Source of the DNA: Dermatemys mawii
Lineage: Eukaryota > Chordata > Testudines > Dermatemydidae
Length of the DNA: 64,000 nt
Reading direction: 5' to 3'
NCBI GenBank assembly: GCA_007922305.1
Contig: ML677373.1
Coordinates: 19,906,852 to 19,970,851, forward strand
Below, piece by piece: positions 22,001-36,300 of this stretch; the stretch's first letter is position 1, and each line of letters opens with the position of its first letter. The notes beneath the pieces are model-generated. The model was not told the DNA's origin. It saw only the letters and a list, made by a program, of their open reading frames with translations, and did no database searches. The translations under genes and the position numbers were made by a program.

Positions 22001-25000
22001 TAATACTCAATATCCAGGATCAAGTTACAATGAAGTCTTACATTATTCTAACACTAAGCCTCAGTTTTTACTCCATGTTTTTTGCCATTAATATGGAGTA
22101 ATGAGAGGGAAGGATGGAGAGAAGGATCTTGCAACACACACTTCTGCACTGAACACATGCAGCTTTGGTTGTCAAATATATTATGGCCAAAATATCATTA
22201 TTAATGAACATTTGAAGTTCGGGAATCTCTTCTCCCTACTAAACTAAATTTACTACACAGATAAATGATATTAAAAAAATAAAATAAAAAAAACAAAGCA
22301 AACCTCACAGAATCCTGAGTCCATGATACATTTGGATATTTCAAAGCAAGCAGTCTTGGACTCTAAAAGATAGTGAACCCATTCAAATAAAACACCTACT
22401 TTCACAGCCTCTTAACCCAGTGTGCCATACTTTCTTCAATTTTTCTCCCTGACTTCTTCTGTGGCTGAGACTAAGCATGATAAATTTCAATGGAAAAGGA
22501 ATTATTTGAGGAAATTATAAAGGAGTGTGCAAAATAGAGCTGGAAACATCCTTTAACAAAGGTGTCACTAAGGTACTGGAAAGACTCAAAAATCTCCTTA
22601 ATGGGCTGCTACAGGATCAAAAATGATATGCAGCTAAGTTATGGTCTAATTGTATTGGCATAAACACACCTGGACTTCAGTATTGTATTCTTTCCCTAGT
22701 AGTGGCACAGCAGTCATTTGAAAGTGACTAGAATCTCAGCAGTTTGATTAGGAAAACGGTGCTTGTCAGAGCACAGATATAATCCTCATCTACTGATGGT
22801 TGAAGGGGAGTGGAAGCAGAAATTCCAGCCAAGAAAGTGAAAAGCCTTCTGGCAAACTTAATTTAACATCAGAAAAAAACATGAACAGAATTATGCTCTA
22901 TTTGAATATATTACACTGGGTTTCAGATTTTTAATAAGGATTGTTTGAACCTCTCTTTCCAAAAGTACAGATGAATTCTTGCCCTAGTGCAATGGTTCTC
23001 AGCCAGGCATACGCAAAGGTCTTCCAGGGGGTACATCAACTTATCTAGATATTTGTCTGGCTTTACAACTGGTTACATAAAAAGCAGTAGCGAAGTCCGT
23101 ACAAACTAAAATTTCATACAGGCAATGTCTTTTTTATACTGCTCTATGCACTATATACTGAAATGTAAATACAATATCTGTATTCCAAGTCATTTGTAAT
23201 TGTATGATAAAAAATTAGAAAGCAAGCAAATTTTCAGTAATGTACTTGTGCCAATGTTATATTTTCAGTGTTTGACTTTGTAAGCAAGTAGTTAAGTAAG
23301 GTGAAACTTGAGGATATGCAAGAGAAATCAGTCCTGAAAAGGGTACGGTAGTCTGGAAAGGCTGAGATTCACTGCCCTAGTATATTCATTTTTGTTGTAA
23401 AATCGCATAACTAATATGAAATGTTGGTCAACTTATGTGGCATATCGGTGCTGTGCATAGGATTTTCTGAACGTTTTGACTTTGATATTTAGCTTTTTAT
23501 TTCAAGGATTTTGTAGTCACAACTCTTAAATCAATTTTTAAATGGTCAATACACAAAATTATAGTGATTTATGTAGTGCATTTTGCAAGCCGTAGTGATT
23601 ACACATCCTTAAATGTAACCAAAAGGTTAATGAAAAGTAGTCAACAAACATATATCACACACAATGTTTGTTGTTTGATTACTGTGGTTTGATTCTTTGT
23701 TCAACAAAGGAATTTGAACTTTCCCTTACTCAGTTCAAATAGATTCTGCTAGATGTAGTCAAAGTGACTGACTAGGAGGACCTGAAAAGTCTTTGGTCTG
23801 AGGTTTTTATCGTAAGAGACTGAAGGGGGGAGTGCAGCACCACAAAGTCGTGAGACCTCCTCTTCAGCCTCCTCCTGGCCTTGGCTAAAGTCACCATCTA
23901 CACCACCAGGAGGAGGATACAAGACAAGGGGGAGTTCTGCGACTGTGGGGCCTATTTTTGGTCATCCCTGATCTCATGTATCCGGGCAGAGTTCCACTGG
24001 GCGGCGTCCACTGGCTGCCTCGACAGCTTCGAGGAGCAGTGGGCGCTGTGTGGGGTTCTCTGCTCGGTGTCCCCGTCCGGTACCCTCGTTTTAAACCTTT
24101 GACCTCCACTCCCGTCCCTGTTTTTTCATTTGTTGTCCACCATAATTAGTTGAACCTGGGTCCAGCGTCCCTCCTGCTTGGCTGGGGGAGGGACTTTAGA
24201 AGTGGACGAACTTGCGTCTGCCCCCATCCTGGGATTTTCAATATTGACTGAAGAGGGGGGTGAATTCATGCTATAAAATAGAATCCTCATAAGGAATATT
24301 TATGCATGTGTAGATCCATATTCTTATGAAGCACTCCTTTCCCAGTGCTGTTGTCTTCTGCATTAGCATACATAACACTAAATGTAACAATTTCTAGTTT
24401 AAGATTGGCAGTTCATAATATGGGGAGATAATTTAATGCGCTATTACTGTTTTAACCTTTGTAACTCATATTCTAATGCAATACACCTTTGTGCTAATGT
24501 GTTTCCATATGTCAAATTAGTGCTTCTTATGCTTTTGGTACGCTTGAGAGAGTCTTTGCCAACTTATGCGAACTAGCTGTTTTTGGAAAGGAGCATAGTT
24601 TTGAATGATGAGTGACAGACTTGTAGACTCACTGCTTCTTCAGGGTTAGATTTAAAAGCAGTTTGAGTTGCAAATATATGAAGTCATGGAACCAGTGGGT
24701 CAGTGCACTGAGGGAAGAAAAAATGTTTATAGTCTGGTTCCAGTCTGTTTCACACAAAAACATCTGAAGTTTATAGATGCTTTCAGAGCATAAATAGTAA
24801 TTGGGAGGTGGCAGTTTGGTCTTGGATAGTACGTGCTCCCTAGTCAGTACATGTTGCCAGTTGATTTTTGTAGTAATTAGATGGATGTCCTGGCCTGAAA
24901 TTTGTCAAATCATTGTACATTTGGGTTCCAAACAGTCATACAGTAGAGACTCGATTATCCGGGATGATAGGGAAAAACTTAGTCCCAGTTAATAAAATCC

Positions 25001-27357
25001 TGGATAATGAAGTCTACTGTGGGAGTAGTGCCCCGGCCGCCCTGCACCCTGGCGGGAGGGGGGTGGGGTGGGCCGGCAGCCCTGTGCCCTGGGAGGGAAG
25101 CGGGTGGTGAGCCAGCCACCCTGTATGGGGGAGGGGGATGCACCGGCTGCCCTGTGTGGGGGATGGAGGGGGTGTCCCACCGCCTGCCCCAGTCAGCTCC
25201 CACTGGTATCCTGGGTGTAGGAAGCCCAGGCTGACATCGGGAGCTGAGACTCTGGCTGGCAGGAGCCAGCGGGAAAACCCCAAAGCGGCAGCGGGCTGAG
25301 TGCTCAGCCTGCCGCCGCTTTGGGGTTTCCCCACAGGCTCCTGCCAGCGGTGGTCTCAGCCGCTGCCAGCGTGGGCTTCCTACACCCAGCCTGGCAGGGC
25401 TGAGACCCTGGCTGGCAAGGGGTCAGTGGGGGAAACCCCAAAGCGGCAGCAGGCTGAGTGCTTAGCCCAACNNNNNNNNNNNNNNNNNNNNNNNNNNNNN
25501 NNNNNNNNNNNNNNNNNNNNNNNNNNNNNNNNNNNNNNNNNNNNNNNNNNNNNNNNNNNNNNNNNNNNNNNNNNNNNNNNNNNNNNNNNNNNNNNNNNNN
25601 NNNNNNNNNNNNNNNNNNNNNNNNNNNNNNNNNNNNNNNNNNNNNNNNNNNNNNNNNNNNNNNNNNNNNNNNNNNNNNNNNNNNNNNNNNNNNNNNNNNN
25701 NNNNNNNNNNNNNNNNNNNNNNNNNNNNNNNNNNNNNNNNNNNNNNNNNNNNNNNNNNNNNNNNNNNNNNNNNNNNNNNNNNNNNNNNNNNNNNNNNNNN
25801 NNNNNNNNNNNNNNNNNNNNNNNNNNNNNNNNNNNNNNNNNNNNNNNNNNNNNNNNNNNNNNNNNNNNNNNGAAACCCAGGCTGGCAGCGGGAGCTGAGT
25901 GGGGCAGGCGACGGGACCCCGGCTGGCAGGAGGCTGGGGGTAGAGCCCAAAGTGGCAGGGGGGCTAAGCACTTAGCCTGCTGCCCCTTTCGGCTTCTCCC
26001 CCAGCTCCTGCCAGCCGGGGTCTCAGCCTGTTGCCAGCTGGGGTTTCCTACACCCGGGCTGAGACCCCAGGTGCCAAGGGGCCAACGGGGGAAACCCCAA
26101 AGCAGCAGCAGGCTGAGCACTCAGCCTGCCCCCACTTTGGAGCTTCCCCTGTTTTAGACATGCCAGTTAATCCGCAGTCTGGTTAACTGGAGCCCGGATA
26201 ATTGGGAGTCTACTGTAGTTCAAAAGTGCCTGTGTGCCATGCCCCATCCTCCCAGGCAAGTACTTCCATAAATGGCACTAAGATTTTATATAGAGATAGA
26301 TGGTGAAGAAACTTCTGCACTAAGGAAGTGCAACAGTTGTCATTTGGACAGAACATCCCAATTCTTTACTTTCATGGGCTAGTTTCTATTCTGGATCTGG
26401 CAAATTAAACAGCTGAGCACTTAGCATAGAGCATTGGTATCTTGGCACTTTCAAGTCCTTCACACCCAGCATATTCCCCCCCCCCCCCCTTTTTTCATAT
26501 TTCTTGGGCTGACTTGAACCTTTGTGGAATGGGTTGGAATGATCTTAAGGAAGTCTTCCTCACAGTTTAAAGCAGTGCTGTGGCAAAACTCTGAGATTGC
26601 TCTAGTGGTGTCCTACATAAATTTTTGTCAGAGTTAAAAGCTTGCTGGAGGCTCAACAGACATTGGGCTTTGGATTTTGTCCTCAAACTCTGTATGCATG
26701 TATAAATCTCATCACAGCTCAGAGCCGTTTAATTTTTGTTGGTGCCATATTTTTTAAGTTATATTGGATTAATTAGGATAGTATTCAGTGAATTTTGAAA
26801 TAATGGAAGTGTTAATTGAAGCAAATCTGAGATGTTTTAAATGACCAGTGCAAAATCAGTTTTAAGGTTAAAATAACAAATTAACACATTGGATTAATGA
26901 AGTGCTTTTTTTGGAATGCACGTTAGGTTAGAATCGCTGTTGTCTTTCACTGCTTCTCCTATTTGCAACCATTTGAATTGCTTTATGGCACCTACAGCAG
27001 ATGTTTCTATAGAAGAGTAATATGCAGGAAGTATTTGGTGTATTTTTAGTATCTTTTACGTAGAGTAAGAGCTCAAAAGAGAGACTAGAACAGCACTTGT
27101 TCTTCATGGGACCATGATTTGGGAACCCCTAGATTAAACAGGTATTACTGGTTTACAACCTCCTTTCTTAAAAAGTCTCTCCCCTTGTTTCTATTAACGT
27201 GGTTAAGTGTTCAAAGTGAAAATGTTAAATTTGTTTCACTAATGACTTTGTTTTCCTGAGCAGTTGCACTTTAACTCACTTTTAGTTTCACTTTTTAGTT
27301 TTCATGTAGTATCAGTTTAGTGTAATGGCTGGATTACAAATCCCGCAGAGAGGTCTC

Positions 27358-27391
<34 letters not shown>

Positions 27392-30300
27392 TAAAAAATC
27401 CACATTACTATTTGAGTTTTGGAAAACAGTGCAGTTGCTTTTTATTTCTTGTGAAATCCTGTTAACAAATAATAAATCAGGCATAATCTACATGATAGTG
27501 TCTCTTTAACAGTAGAGTTGACTCCTTTCTGCTGATTGGACAGTGAGCAGTGAGAAGTAAAACAATCAGATTTTTCATTCTGTTTTGAGTCTAAAGTTTA
27601 CTTTGTTTCAGGGAAGATACTGAGATAGGAGGAGTTAAAGCAGTCTAGAAGTGAAGCCTTTCTTCCATGATGCAGTTCTGATTGGGGAGTGGCTTTTTTC
27701 AAAGCATCTAATGTTGTGCACAGAAAGTCTTAAAAAAAGGAAATAATATTTTGAGCAGAGGTGGGATGAGCTGTAATGCGTTTGTTCGTGACATGCTTGC
27801 CCCAGGAAAAGTGTTTTGGTGGTGGTCTTTGTGGGGAAAAAAAAATTCAATCTGTGACTGAAATTCTCCTGTCTTAGGCTAGTTGCAGCTCCCTATACTT
27901 AATCAAGAATTCACCTTAAACTGCATATAACAGGCTTAAAAACGGACTATCATACTAATGTAGTTCATGAATTGTGACAAGTGATGTATTGTTTAAGATT
28001 AGCAGCTGTGTTCATCTGTATCCGTAAATAAGATGAGGAAGACTCTATAGCCCACGAAAGCTTATGCTGAAATAAACTGGTTAGTCTCTAAAGTGCTACA
28101 GAGTCTTCCTCGTCTTAAGTGATGTATTGTTGCTTTTTGTATCTGATCTCTATATACAGTATCATGCTTTAGCTACTTCTAAATTACATTAGACAAAGAT
28201 ATTTTTTTTTTTTTTACAGTTTTAGGCCCTGACAGTGCTACATTTTAAAACTGTACCATCAGTAACCATGTTTTGAAACACTGTATTCTTGAATGGCTTT
28301 CACGCTATTTTGATAACCAGATGTGACTGAAGCTTTTACTAACACTACTCGGTGACTAGTCTAGCACTTTTTTTAACTGATTTGTTTGTTAAAAAAATCA
28401 GTGTTTGAAGAACGGACAGCCTCTTCAGAGGCTAGAGGACAATAGTGGTAACTGGACACGAGTTGGCAGAAGGGAAACACTTGTGTGATGTTGGGCAAGT
28501 TGCTTAACCTTCCAGTGCCTCAGTTTCCCTATCTATAAAACAGTGGATATTCACCCAAGGCTCTGAGTTGCTGGGGTGAAAGGCACTTCAAGCAGTCCCC
28601 ACATTGGAAACACTACAAGTTTAATAAAAATGGGCAAAAATTGCATGCAATAAAGGAACCCACTATTGTACTGGAGAGATGGGAGGAATGAATAGAGTGA
28701 GAGTAGTTGGATCTGCGATGAGGGAGGGATTACTCCACACAATCCCTGAAAACTCAGGGGGGAGTTAATGGATTCTTGGATGAACCAGGAAGCCAGTGAA
28801 TAACTGATGGGATGATGGTCCTACCAGTGCTTGCAGAGAAGCCTACCTATGATATTTTGACATTCTAAAGTTCACATGGCTTCAGGAGACCATGAGGCTG
28901 GAATTGGCAGACCTGTGGCCATATATGAATGTGGCTGTCAGTAGATTCAGGATCAGGAGTTCAAGGGCAAACTCTCACTCAGTCTTGATGATTAAATTAA
29001 GAACAAAGGTAGCAGGGTCACAGCTGAGACAAAGAACTTTATGCCTGCCTAGTTTTATTGGTCTAACCAACACAAAACCCAAGGAAATCCAGAGTTGAGG
29101 TGAATGTCTAACTCAGCAATAACTGAACTATATTTATTACTAAGATTCCAAAGTACTGTAAATGTTACTTAATGTTGATGGCAGCAGTGTTTTATGATCA
29201 ACCCACTTTGAAATGAGTTGTATGAGTTAGGGGAAATGAAAATTAAAGTTCTTTGCTTTGTAAAACCCACACACGTCTGCTATGTATTTGGATAAAACAG
29301 TAACCAAAGCATGCACTTACTGTAGTGTTGAGGTTTATTAAGGTGTTGAATTAGATTTAAGGTTCCTGAATAACCTCCCGCCAACCCTGTTTTCATAACT
29401 AGGCTACCTCCATTTTCCCTTGTTAGTTTTCACAGTTTGTGCACTCTCTGTACCTCATCCCCAGACACACCCTCCAATAGTATGAACATTGTAATCACCT
29501 ATTGCTCTTACCTTCAGGGCTTCTGACTTTAGCCTTTTCTCCTCTTCGAAGTACAAATAATACATGGAAACAGGAAACCTTGATGGTGAAGAAATTGGTA
29601 CTGAGTGGGCTCCTTAAATCCCAGACCACTTGCAATTAGAACTGTCCTTGTTTTCTCTTTCTTGCCCTACGTAAGGATAATCTGGATCCTTGGGGGAAAC
29701 GTTCAAGTTTCCTCTTCCAAATGTTTAAAGTAGACTATCACTCCAATGATGTTCTGTTGGATCTGCATCCAAACTGGGACAGGTGAATAAAAATGTGAAC
29801 ACTTAGGTTATGTCTACACTACGTACCTTTTAGCAATAGCTGTGCTGCTACCACTGCACCGATAAGGCACAGTGTAGCTGCTGTTTGCTGGAGAGAGTTC
29901 TCCTGCCCACAAAAAACTTCTCTCCCTTCCCCACAAAAAAGCCACCCCTAGCTTTGTGGGCAGGAGAGCTCTCCTGCTGACAAAGCCCTGCTCACACCTG
30001 CACTCCTCATTTTCATCAGCAAAACTTCTGTCATTTGGGGTAGGGAGGGTTCATACCTCTGGAGGACAAAAGTTTTCTCCTTCAAGTTCCGTTGCAGACA
30101 AAGCCCCTGGGCTTGTCTATACTGTTACTTTACAATTCTCGCTCTGGTGTGTGAAAAAACACCCCCTGAGCACTCCCTTGAGCACCACAATCTTTGCCAC
30201 TTTACAGTGCTGAATGTAGACCGTGCCCCAGTGCTGTGAGCCATCCCCCTCGTGGCAGTGCTTTAAGGACATGTCTTCACTGGCCACGTTAGTCTACAAG

Positions 30301-33300
30301 TTGTTTTTACTTCAAAGTCTTAGGACTCTTTAAATGCTGTCCCTATTAAACAAATAGCAAAACACACATGCTGTAGTAATGACAGAGTCCTGTGGCACCT
30401 TAAAGACTAACTTAAAGACTGACTAAAGTATTAGAGCATAAGATTTTGTGAGCTAATACCCACTCTTAGTCTGAAATTGCAGAAGTGACAAATACGGCTA
30501 CCCCTCTGATGCTGTAGTAAAGCCCTTTAAAATTTAAGTGGGAGAACAACTCGGCCTGGTTTTAATTTTGATTACTTGGCTTGCATGTAAATTAACTTGC
30601 TTTGTTTTTGTCCATGAATTGATGCCACTCATTAACTATTTTGGTTTAAAGGGAACATTCATTCATTTGCTGTGCATTTTAGCTAGTCAGTCTTTTTTTG
30701 TTAAAAAAATGATTACTTTCCTTTAAATGCTAGCAGTATACGTGGGCTGTTAGCTGTTCACTTCTGGTTGAAGGGAACTCTTCTTTAAAACTAAGTAGTG
30801 TATTGAACTTTGGGAGCCTGCTAATAGTTTTTATAACCCTCTAGTGTCTCATGTAAGAATGACTGAAAGCACATCCAGTTATTGCTGCTTGTCTTTTGAA
30901 GGAAAATTGGACTGTGCATCTATGACTTAGGTAGAAACAGTCTGGATTTGTAAAAAAAAAAAAAATGCAACGCTGAAAGGAAAGCTGCTGATTAGAATGT
31001 CTTCATTAGGACTTAAGTGTTTTCCTTATGATTTGTTTGAAACATGACTTGTGTGATCCCACTAAAAATAGTTTGCTTTGACTTTCTTCAGTAGAGATCA
31101 CAAGACTCCAGGAGGGGCACAAGCTGTCTGAATCAAACCTTTCTGAAAATGGAATACTTGACAGTTATGAATCAAGTTATTTAACAGTGAGCTTCCTGTG
31201 GTTTACACAGACTTCTGAATCAGAGGGAGGATTGAGGTCTGCAGCTGAGCTGAGCCCTGGACAACTTTGATTCCAGTTAAACAAAAGAACACATCTATGA
31301 GCATTCAAAGCAATTGGCTGAAATCCAAGAGAATGATAGAGGTCTATTTTAGTTTTGCACCAAAGGTGCAAAGGCTGATGTTCGAACAGAGGAAGATGTT
31401 GTGAGGCTGCCCTGCAAACCTAATGTCCAGAAAGCCATGCATCTTGCTGTATCATAGTGAGTGTATTTTAAAATACTGCTTTATCACACCACTTCCAACT
31501 CATTACAACCCCGATTCTGCGAAGTTGATCCCTGCCTCAGTTTTGTAACATAGTTCCCTGAAGCAAAAGAATTGGCTTGTCTTGGGGTTGTGGGTTTTTT
31601 TGTGGTTTGTTTTTCAACTTTGATTAAAGTAAGTCCTGAAAGTTTGTGCCAACTTTAAATATCAGAAATCCCAAGTCTTGTCTGCGTCGCTTGCTCATGG
31701 ACTTGTTTGGTGGGGTCTCAGGATAGATGATGAGCTTTCAGCTTAGTTTAGAATGTTGAGAGATTGAGTTTTTAACAAAGGTTTCCTGTCTCAAGTGCTC
31801 AGTAGGCACTAGAGTTTAAATGAATGTTAAATTGGTGTTAAGAAATGTCTGTTCCCCTTTCATTCACTTGGATTTCTTTCATGATGAGACTTCACTAGTT
31901 TTCCAGCCACCATAGACTTAGTGTACCCTCTACTTTGTTCTCATTTTCCCATTCTTACTATCACTGGTGCAGCTTTAGCTGTACCAGGTGCACTTGTTTA
32001 GATGGGGCTACTCTTATTTTTACATCCTGTCATTTAGATCTACTCTGAGCAGCAGTTGGAAAAAAGATGGTTTAGAATCTTTGGATGCAAACTGACATAA
32101 ATACTAAATTGCTCTCAAATGCAAACTAAACTGGGGGGGAAAAATTCCTAATCTTTCTTTTAGCCATCTTGAGTATTACAAGTGACAATAGTAGGCTTAA
32201 AGAAAAAAATTAGACAGAGGTGACTGTCTTCCTTTAGTTGATGTCTTAGTCCTCTTAAATAAGGGCACATTTGTCCTTTATCCACATAGTATGCATAAGA
32301 TTTTTCTATCCTCTGTATTATAAAAAAAAAAGGTATTACTGAAGGATTTTGCCTTATTTTTGTTCTCAGTAGGTCTCATAATATCCAGGTACGATACCCT
32401 TATATATACACAAGGGTAGCCCTGAAAGGAGTTATTAAATCTGTGTGACTGGTATGTGCCATATGGTCCTTATTTCTCACCTGTACATTTCAAATACTCT
32501 TTTTGGGAACTAGATTAGTGGGGATTGGATAGTCTAGCTTTTTCGTGAAAGTGATATTTACTGGCTTTGCATCTTGTCTTTCTCTCAGCTGAAGTATTTA
32601 TAGAGTTCTAACTTTTAACTCATGAAAACGTGCCTAGAATATGCAGTTATTTGAATTTCATCTTCACCTGATTGAGAATAGTGTGTTTGAGCAGTTCTTA
32701 AATCTACACAAACTCTTTCTTATTAGAAGTGACAGAGTCCTGTGGCACCTTAAAGACTAACTAAAATTTTAGAGCATAAGCTTTCGTGGGCTAATACCCA
32801 CTTCTTCTTTCTTATTAGACCCATTCAACATGGACAGCTAAGTGAACAAAAGTGGGGCTATAGTCAGCGCAGTGCTTAGTCCAGTAAAATTGAAGGGGTA
32901 GGAGTGAGTCTGAAAGTGATCAGTAGTCAAGACTCAAACTTCGAGCTGTGTAATGTACAGAAATGACCTGGATAAGGAGAAAAGACTCCAAGGCTAGAGA
33001 CACAAGGAGGTAAATGTAAATTGAAATCTGCAAGAACTGAAACTCTCTTACTTACTTAGAGGTAATGTAAGGTTGAAGCATATTGTCAAGAAGTTTGCCC
33101 CATTGCTGTCACATTGGTTGTGTGAATGGGCTTGGGTAGATAGGATGGCTGTCATTCCAGTTTAGAGAATGAACCCTCAGGCCACGTCTTCACTAGCAGT
33201 GCTAAAGCTCTGTCTGTGTAGTCGCTGGGAAAGAGCTCTCCCAGCACTATTAAAAAAAAAAAAAACAAAAAACACCTCCACAAGGGGAATAGCTACCAGC

Positions 33301-36300
33301 GCTGGGAGCACAGCCTACACTGGCACTTTACAGCAATGAAAATTGCAGCGCTGTAAAGTGCCAGTGTAGACAAGCCCTCAGGTTAAAGGTGTGGGGGAGG
33401 AAAATCTAAATTTTATATAAAAGCACCCTTGCAAGTGGAATATTTCCTTTTGTTTTTCCCCAGCTTTTTCTGACTTTCTTAAAATGGCCATTGTGATATA
33501 TCTGCCCAGCACACATCTTCTGACACAGAGGCAAACAAGCTAAAAACCCAAGCAGAAGTAGTTTTCTCAATGCAGCAGTTGAAGCTTTTGAGCATAAGTT
33601 TGTAAACTTACTGTCAAATGCGTAGCTCTAGAGCATTGCCATTACTGTGTGCTAATGTATTTTGCATTCATGTTGTCAGGAAATCCCCTCTTCTGGAAAG
33701 CAGTGTCTGGTGCTGCTTTCTGACCTTTATGCTGTGGTTTAGGTTGTTCTGTTAAAGCATACAATCACTAGTGTGGCAATAAGCTCTCAGGACTTAAATG
33801 AAAAGGTAGTAATATTCATTTAAGTGCAGAGAGGTTAAGACCTCAGAGCAATGTAGATTTAAACAGAATAGTGCTGAACAATTTAAAAGTTCTCTTTGAA
33901 GGTTCTTGAGACAACATTGTACTATCAGTCCATATTTAGGTACCTAAATAGTCTGATTTTTTTTTTTCAAAGATGTTGAGCACCCAGCAGCTCCCATTAG
34001 AGCCTAAATAAGGATTTAGGAACTTAACTTTAAACATGCTTTTAAAAAAAATCTTGTCCTAAATCTTTCAGGTAGAAAAGGTGCTTTGGATTAAGAAAAG
34101 ATGGAGTCAGGAGACCTGGTATTTCTTGGCTCTGCTCAAACTTCCTGTGTTTGAACAAGTCACTTTTCTGTATCTGTTTCCTCATCTGTCTAATAGGAAT
34201 GCCCACCCACCTCTTCCTCGGTGAGGTGAGGTTGTATCTGTAATTTATGAAGCACTGTGAGCTTCTGTAGTAGGTGGCATTGCAAATGTGAAGTTATGTA
34301 GTCCTGTAGTCCTATTGAATAACCATTGCCTTCCTCCAGCATACTTGGAAATCTGTTACTGTTTTCCAGTACTGTAGTTTGTCAGTTTATGAAAAGTATG
34401 TGACATTAAACCCCTATAGTATAATGTATGATAGCTGTTCTTTAAATACTCACCTCAGGATCTGTCCCTTTAAGTACATCAAGCACAGGATGACTCACAC
34501 TGAAATCCTAGCCTTGTCTAATTAAAGGCTTGAATTAAAAGTGCAGTTTTAAAACCCGACTATAGTGTATACTTGCACCAGGTGACCTCCCACCTACTAA
34601 TGAAAAAGCTGGCAAAGATATTTAACTTCTGAGCCTGTCAGAACTAGCCAGAAGTTTCTGGTGTCTTGGTTACTTTAATGTCCTGATGCCTGCCCAGTCT
34701 TCACATTTTAATACTGTCTTCTCTGTAAAGGACTGACATTCTTGATCATTTTTTAAATATTCATTCTTAAGCAAGGGACCTTATCAGAGATAAAACTCTG
34801 CCCCTTTATCTTTAGTTCTGTTATGACTCAATGTAGTACCTCCTAACCTGAAATATTTTATGTAATTTAAAGTCTTTTGATGTACAGATTAATTTTATGT
34901 ACTGCAAAATCTAGTTGACTTCCTGCTCTTGCCTTCACTGGCAGAGTAGTATAGATTGCTCTCTATTTGAATTGATGGCCAAGTAAGGCATATTTGTATT
35001 GCTTTGTAGTTAAGAATCGGTGGAGTGTAACTTACAACTTTGCCATCCTGTTATGACACTGAATATCTCAACCAGGAGTTTGTTATAACACTCTGTCATT
35101 TGGCATCAAACAAAAATAGAATTATTCAAGTTTCTATAATTTTTTTGCATCTAAGCGTGTTCAGAATTGCAGTTCACACATGCAAGGGTTGGTATTGTCT
35201 TGAATTTGAAAGACAGTCTGTTCAGTAGAAGAAATATTGTACAGAACTGCAGCTTGGAGAACTGTTCATAACTTCCTAAACAAGATGTGCTTATCCAGGA
35301 TGGTCTTTGGCAAGAAGGCTTATTCAAATGTTTTAGATTCATCTGTTCATTATAGTTTTACCTTTCCGTCTACTTCTAATCACTACTTGCTGTGCTCAAC
35401 AGCTAGCAGGGCCTGTAGAAATGGGAGCCGACTTGATTATGCAGTTTAAATGAACTTATCTCGGTTGACCTGTATGTACCCATGCACCTATATACAAACT
35501 ACTCTGGAATAGAAAAAAATATTAAATGCAATATTTTATGCTCAAGTTGAGTCTAAAGTTTGTACAGCGATTGCCCAAATGAACAGCACTAATAAAAATT
35601 TGACAATCCTAAACTTTTGAATAGTTCTTTTAACTGTTACAAATTACTGTCCCTGCTTTTTTACATGGTTTGTTTAATCTCCGTGAGTGTCAAGCTCCCT
35701 AAACTTTTATAAATTCTGTATGCAACTGTACATACAATTGCATACAGACTCTAAAAGTCATTGACTAAAGCTTTTATATCAAGTATGTTTGGTTTAAGTA
35801 ACTGGACTTCAAAATGTAAACTACTGTGACCAAGTCTGCCATCTGTGAAAAACACTGATCAGTTCATTTTGTTTTTTAGGGGGAATCTGTAAAATATTTC
35901 CTGGACAACTTGGATAAACTTGGAGAATCGGTAAGTTTGATTTAGTTGGGAAGTTTAAATCAAGTTAGTCTTGGATATCATTAGGGATTTTGTTAATTCA
36001 GTTTAAATATGTGGTACTGGAGGAATAGTGTTTTCATCTTGTTTTAGTAATTTACAGGATCTACAGGTTGACTGGTTAAAACGTCTAAACATGAGGTATG
36101 GCTAGGGCCCTACCAAATTCACAGTACATTTTGGTCAACGTCACAATCATAAGATTTTAAACATCTTTAATTTCATGATTTCAGCTATTTAAATCCAAAA
36201 TTTCATGATAATCAGTCCTGACCCAAAAAGGAGTAGAGGAGGAATTCTACTGTAGCGGGGGTTGCAGTACTGTTATCCTTACTTACTTCGGTTTGCTGCT

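Larger units (their letters stand above)
12313..35879 (+). other. GNA13: GNA13 intron 2 (about 23.6 kb, phase 0)
   Basis: The donor is GTAAGC and the acceptor GTTTTTTAG. No exon is recognisable inside. Listed repeats account for part of it. Stretches where I see nothing assignable include 12313-14772, 15670-17000, 17200-18840, 22000-22980, 23390-23780, 26220-27350, 30530-32700 and 34300-35879, apart from homopolymer runs such as A18 near 13163 and A-rich tracts near 14585 and 15850. About 16100-16900 is purine-rich, runs in low-complexity open frames and may be an old LINE remnant that I cannot assign. Confidence 0.9.

Noticed and set aside
25300..26157. Long frames across the GC-rich block
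   Set aside because: Most of their length is the 400-N gap, and the flanks are inverted-repeat DNA.
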